In this document: positions 7,101 through 9,913 of the stretch, piece by piece
Layout: each line of letters starts with the position of its first letter
How positions within the stretch are numbered: position 1 is the stretch's first letter
Notes under the pieces: generated by a model
The model's database searches: none
Told to the model about the DNA's origin: nothing
What the model saw: only the letters and a program-made list of their open reading frames with translations
Position numbers and translations under genes: made by a program
NCBI GenBank assembly: GCA_007571095.1
Contig: RKSB01000140.1
Coordinates: 1 to 9,913, forward strand
Origin: K189A clade bacterium
Lineage (GTDB): Bacteria; Pseudomonadota; Gammaproteobacteria; Pseudomonadales; Azotimanducaceae
Direction of reading: 5' to 3'
Length of the DNA: 9,913 bases

Positions 7101-7397
7101 TCAAAAGTTGACCACTTTCCATTCCGGTAACAGAAGCATATCCTCTTGCAGCGGATCCTTGTTACGGGCACTTCTGGAAGGGATCAGATAGTAGGCCGGA
7201 CCGATTTTTGGCACTACTTTAATGGCACGCAGTATGCCGTTCTGGCTATACTCATAGACTCGTTTTTCCTTGTCTTCGACAATCAGAATATCAGGCCCCC
7301 TGATTTGCACGGATCGTTGGTCCCTCGACTCAGCCTGAGACGGAAAAGAGACGGATAAAGCCAGCAACAGCAGGCATTTAAGGCCGATGCCTGTCAT
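7101..7397 (-). CDS. DUF2782 family small exported protein
   Basis: This is a 98-residue protein of unknown function. The ATG at 7397 gives a clean signal peptide: short N-terminus with Lys7, hydrophobic core CLLLLALSVSF, and likely signal peptidase I cleavage after PSQA near residue 22. The mature part carries PDILIVEDKEKRVYEYSQNG, then IKVVPKIGPAYYLI and a C-terminal LLPEWKVVNF, which I recognise as the DUF2782 pattern (acidic EEY-type strand, IKVxPKxGxPYYL, terminal W). DUF2782 genes sit next to polA in Pseudomonas, and here the gene is divergent from polA across 89 bases. The frame stays open up to an ATG at 7502, but that start would overlap polA and bury the signal peptide. Location is probably periplasmic. 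The molecular function is not known to me. Confidence 0.8.
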   Translation of the reverse strand: MTGIGLKCLLLLALSVSFPSQAESRDQRSVQIRGPDILIVEDKEKRVYEYSQNGILRAIKVVPKIGPAYYLIPSRSARNKDPLQEDMLLLPEWKVVNF

Positions 7398-7400
7398 CGT

Positions 7401-7430
7401 TTCCAGCCCTGACACACGGGAAGCTATACT
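7401..7430 (+). promoter_or_regulatory. Possible polA promoter
   Basis: TATACT at 7425-7430 is a good -10 match. The best -35 at a fitting distance is TTCCAG at 7401-7406 with an 18-base spacer, which is weak. Transcription would start near 7437, giving a leader of about 50 bases. The 89-base gap between divergent genes must hold promoters for both polA and the DUF2782 gene; no convincing minus-strand promoter was seen. Confidence 0.35.
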
Positions 7431-7486
7431 AACTCCCCGCCCGCTGTTCGCCATCGCCTTTTGAAGACCACGTTCGAGCCAGAAGA

Positions 7487-9913
7487 ATGACTGCAAAACC
7501 ACCGATTATCCTGATAGATGCCACAGGCTACCTGTTTCAGGCCTTTTATGCCTTGCCGCCATTGACCAACTCTGACGGCGAACCGACCGGTGCAATCTAT
7601 GGTCTCCTCAAGACAATAGAAAAGCTGAAAAAAGACTACCCTGACAGCAAACATCTGGTGGTTTTCGATGCTCCGGGAGGCACCTTCAGAGACAAGCTTT
7701 ACCCTGATTATAAGGCCAACAGACCTCCGATAGCCAATGAGCTTCGAGTTCAGATCACGCCGGCACAGGAACTGATCAAGGCTCTGGGTAATCCCTGCCT
7801 GATTATCAAGGGTGTCGAGGCTGATGATGTAATCGGTACGCTGGCCAGAGAAGCCGAGGAAAGCGGAATGGAGAGCATTATCTGCACCAGCGACAAAGAC
7901 ATGGCGCAGCTGGTCAGCGACAAGACTCGAATTCTTAACAGCAAAACCGACCAACTGATGGGTGCTGAAGAGATTCACGCCAAATACGGCGTTTATCCTG
8001 AGCAGATAGTCGATTGGCTGGCTCTGACCGGAGACAAGGTGGATAACATTCCGGGAGTGCCCGGTGTAGGGGCCAAAACGGCAGCCAAGTGGCTTTCTGA
8101 GTACCAAAACCTGAACGAGTTGATTGCCTGCAAGGAAAAAATCAAGGGCAAGGCGGGCGAAAATCTGCGGGCAGCAGTCGACTCGCTGGTTCTGTCCAGA
8201 AGGCTGGTCACCATTGAGCGGAATGTAGAGCTTCCAGCCTCTCTGGATAAACTCGAGACTCAACCACCCGACTCAAAGGCCCTCGAAGCCATGTATCGTC
8301 GCTTCGGCTTCCAGTACAGGCCCGCAAACAAAACTCCGGCCACCACCAACTGTTCGCTCATCGACAAGGCGGCCAGCTGGTCGGAATGTGTAAACAGGCT
8401 ATTGGAACAGGGAAGCTTCGGCTGCCATCTGGTAACCGATTCAACTCACTATATGACAGCAAAAATGATCGGGCTTGCCCTGTCAGCCGACTCGGGAGAA
8501 GCCTGGTACCTTCCGTTTCGGCAGGACCTTCTGGACACGCAGGCAAGCCTGTCGTTTGAGGACATTCTGCCCGAACTTCGTCGGCTGCTGGGAACAGCAG
8601 AGGTCACTCTGGTCGGGTATGACCTCAAACGTACACTGAACATACTTGCATGCCATTCAGTCACCTGTTCGGTGGGCTTGTGGGACAACGCGCTGGCCTC
8701 CTACGTCCTGAAAAGTTCTGACTCGAAACGTGGATTTGCCGATATTTGCCGCCGCTGGTTGGGCGAAGAAGTACCGGAGACTGCCTTTGGTGCCAAAGGC
8801 AAACGCAAAACGGAGGCAGTGAGCCTGCAGGATATTGCCCGAAACTCGGCGCAGATAGCCGATTTCAATCTGCGCCTCTATCAAACACTCCGGCAGAAGC
8901 TGGAACAGAGTCAGGCACTTTACAGAATTTTCAGCGAGCTGGAGATGCCCTTGTTGCTCATTCTGGCCGCCATGGAACAGGCGGGTGTTCTGATTGACGG
9001 CCAGGCGTTGCAGACGCAGAGCCTGGGTCTGAAGGCGAGGCTCGACAAGATTCGATTGAGCGTGTGGAAAGAAGCGGGCGAAGAATTCAACCTTGATTCG
9101 CCGGTGCAACTGCGAAAAGTACTCTATGACAAAATGCAGCTGCCCGTACTAAGCAAAACGCCGAAGGGAGAAGCCTCCACCGCCGAATCCGTTTTGGCTG
9201 AGCTTGCGTTGACGCACGAGTTTCCGAAATGGATCATGGACTACAGAACGCTGGCCAAGCTGAAGTCAACCTACACTGACAGTTTACCCAGGCAAATCAA
9301 CGGCAGGACCGGTCGCGTCCATACCATCTTTCACCAGGCCGAGACTTCAACGGGCCGCCTCTCCTCTTCCGATCCAAATCTACAGAACATTCCCACCAAG
9401 ACCGCCGACGGCAAACTGGTTAAAAAAGCCTTCGTTGCTCCGGTGGGCAAAAAGCTGGTGGTGGCTGACTATTCGCAGATCGAACTCAGGATTATGGCGT
9501 ATGTTTCTGCTGATGAAAGACTCATTGGTGCTTTTCAGAAGGGCCAGGATATTCACTCGGCAACCGCCGCCGAAATTCTCGGCCTGAGCCTGGAGCAGGT
9601 GACCGAGAATCACAGAAGACAAGCCAAATCGGTCAATTTCGGTTTGATCTACGGCATATCCTCTTTCGGATTGAGCCGTCAACTGGGTATTCCCGTTGTA
9701 GAAGCACGCAAGTACATTGATGTCTATTTCAAAAAATACCCCGGTGTCAAACGCTATATGGATGAAATCTGTGCGGCCGCCAGACAGCAGGGCCATGTTG
9801 AGACGGTCTTTGGCCGGCGGCTGGACACACCCTTGATAACATCGTCCAATCGGCCGCAACGGCAGGCTGCCGAAAGAGCCGCCATTAATGCCCCCATACA
9901 GGGAACTGCCGCC
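7487..9913 (+). CDS. polA: DNA polymerase I (partial, runs off right edge); proofreading site apparently lost
   Basis: Pol I fills gaps and removes RNA primers in replication and repair. The visible 809 residues (E. coli has 928) start at ATG 7487 and stop at INAPIQGTAA, before motif C. The N-terminal 5'-nuclease keeps its acidic residues: D11, TFRD, GVEADDVIG, TSDKDMAQL and GDKVDNIPGVPGVG; but Gln18 replaces the usual Arg of the YLYRA motif. The middle 3'-5' exonuclease fold is present, but the catalytic positions are replaced: E. coli D355, E357, D424, Y497 and D501 correspond to H314, V316, T383, N453 and I457. The polymerase domain is normal: TSTGRLSSSDPNLQNIP, motif A VADYSQIELR with D661, and the O-helix with R710, K714, F718 and Y722. 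It is divergent from the DUF2782 gene. The ribosome site is weak (AGAAG just before the ATG). Confidence 0.97.
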   Translation, partial: MTAKPPIILIDATGYLFQAFYALPPLTNSDGEPTGAIYGLLKTIEKLKKDYPDSKHLVVFDAPGGTFRDKLYPDYKANRPPIANELRVQITPAQELIKALGNPCLIIKGVEADDVIGTLAREAEESGMESIICTSDKDMAQLVSDKTRILNSKTDQLMGAEEIHAKYGVYPEQIVDWLALTGDKVDNIPGVPGVGAKTAAKWLSEYQNLNELIACKEKIKGKAGENLRAAVDSLVLSRRLVTIERNVELPASLDKLETQPPDSKALEAMYRRFGFQYRPANKTPATTNCSLIDKAASWSECVNRLLEQGSFGCHLVTDSTHYMTAKMIGLALSADSGEAWYLPFRQDLLDTQASLSFEDILPELRRLLGTAEVTLVGYDLKRTLNILACHSVTCSVGLWDNALASYVLKSSDSKRGFADICRRWLGEEVPETAFGAKGKRKTEAVSLQDIARNSAQIADFNLRLYQTLRQKLEQSQALYRIFSELEMPLLLILAAMEQAGVLIDGQALQTQSLGLKARLDKIRLSVWKEAGEEFNLDSPVQLRKVLYDKMQLPVLSKTPKGEASTAESVLAELALTHEFPKWIMDYRTLAKLKSTYTDSLPRQINGRTGRVHTIFHQAETSTGRLSSSDPNLQNIPTKTADGKLVKKAFVAPVGKKLVVADYSQIELRIMAYVSADERLIGAFQKGQDIHSATAAEILGLSLEQVTENHRRQAKSVNFGLIYGISSFGLSRQLGIPVVEARKYIDVYFKKYPGVKRYMDEICAAARQQGHVETVFGRRLDTPLITSSNRPQRQAAERAAINAPIQGTAA

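Noticed and set aside
7097..7110. CAACT-CAAA-AGTTG hairpin as a bidirectional terminator between egtD and the DUF2782 gene
   Set aside because: The stem is only 5 bp and no T-run follows on either strand.
7398..7502. 35-residue extension of the DUF2782 protein
   Set aside because: It would overlap the polA start and bury a clear signal peptide in the middle of the protein.
7424..8263. 279-residue minus-strand frame opposite polA
   Set aside because: It is antisense to the conserved 5'-nuclease domain of Pol I and shows no recognisable domain.
9380..9859. 159-residue minus-strand frame opposite the polA polymerase domain
   Set aside because: It is antisense to polymerase motifs A and B and has no family signature.

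Overview
The window looks like chromosomal DNA of a Gram-negative gammaproteobacterium. The polA-type DNA polymerase I lies back to back with a DUF2782 gene, a pairing I recall from Pseudomonas-like genomes. The RND efflux genes need an outer membrane to make sense. No phage, transposon, integrase, tRNA, rRNA or CRISPR sequence was recognised. The taxonomic call rests on recall of families and gene order, not on a database search.

Layout. Positions 1-289 hold no recognised gene: a 24-bp tandem repeat at the extreme left edge (three full copies plus a partial), then A-rich sequence with decayed copies of the same motif, then a perfect 7+7 inverted repeat just before the first gene. Positions 290-4648 encode a two-gene RND efflux module: a periplasmic adaptor with a TTG start, then an inner-membrane permease with a GTG start. 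A 136-bp gap follows with two hairpins and a good sigma-70-like promoter. It drives egtB (4785-6137) and egtD (6130-7089), which overlap by 8 bases and form a compact ergothioneine synthesis operon. A terminator-like hairpin with a T-tract lies inside the end of egtD. A small exported DUF2782 protein (7101-7397, minus strand) converges on egtD. Upstream of it and divergent is polA (7487 to the right edge), cut off before polymerase motif C.

How the genes work together. The adaptor and permease should form the inner part of a tripartite pump, with an outer-membrane TolC-type channel encoded elsewhere. EgtD trimethylates histidine to hercynine, and EgtB adds sulfur from a thiol donor using iron and oxygen. 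No egtA, egtC or egtE lies in the window, so the donor thiol and the C-S lyase are not defined here. The EgtBD operon and the pump are separated by a promoter and probable terminators and need not be functionally linked.

The most notable point is polA. Its 5'-nuclease acidic residues and polymerase motifs A and B are present, but by eye every catalytic residue of the 3'-5' proofreading site is replaced, which suggests a non-proofreading Pol I. Lesser points are the non-canonical proton-relay residues of the RND permease, the edge repeat array, and non-ATG starts on three consecutive genes. I did not find a clearly new multi-gene system.
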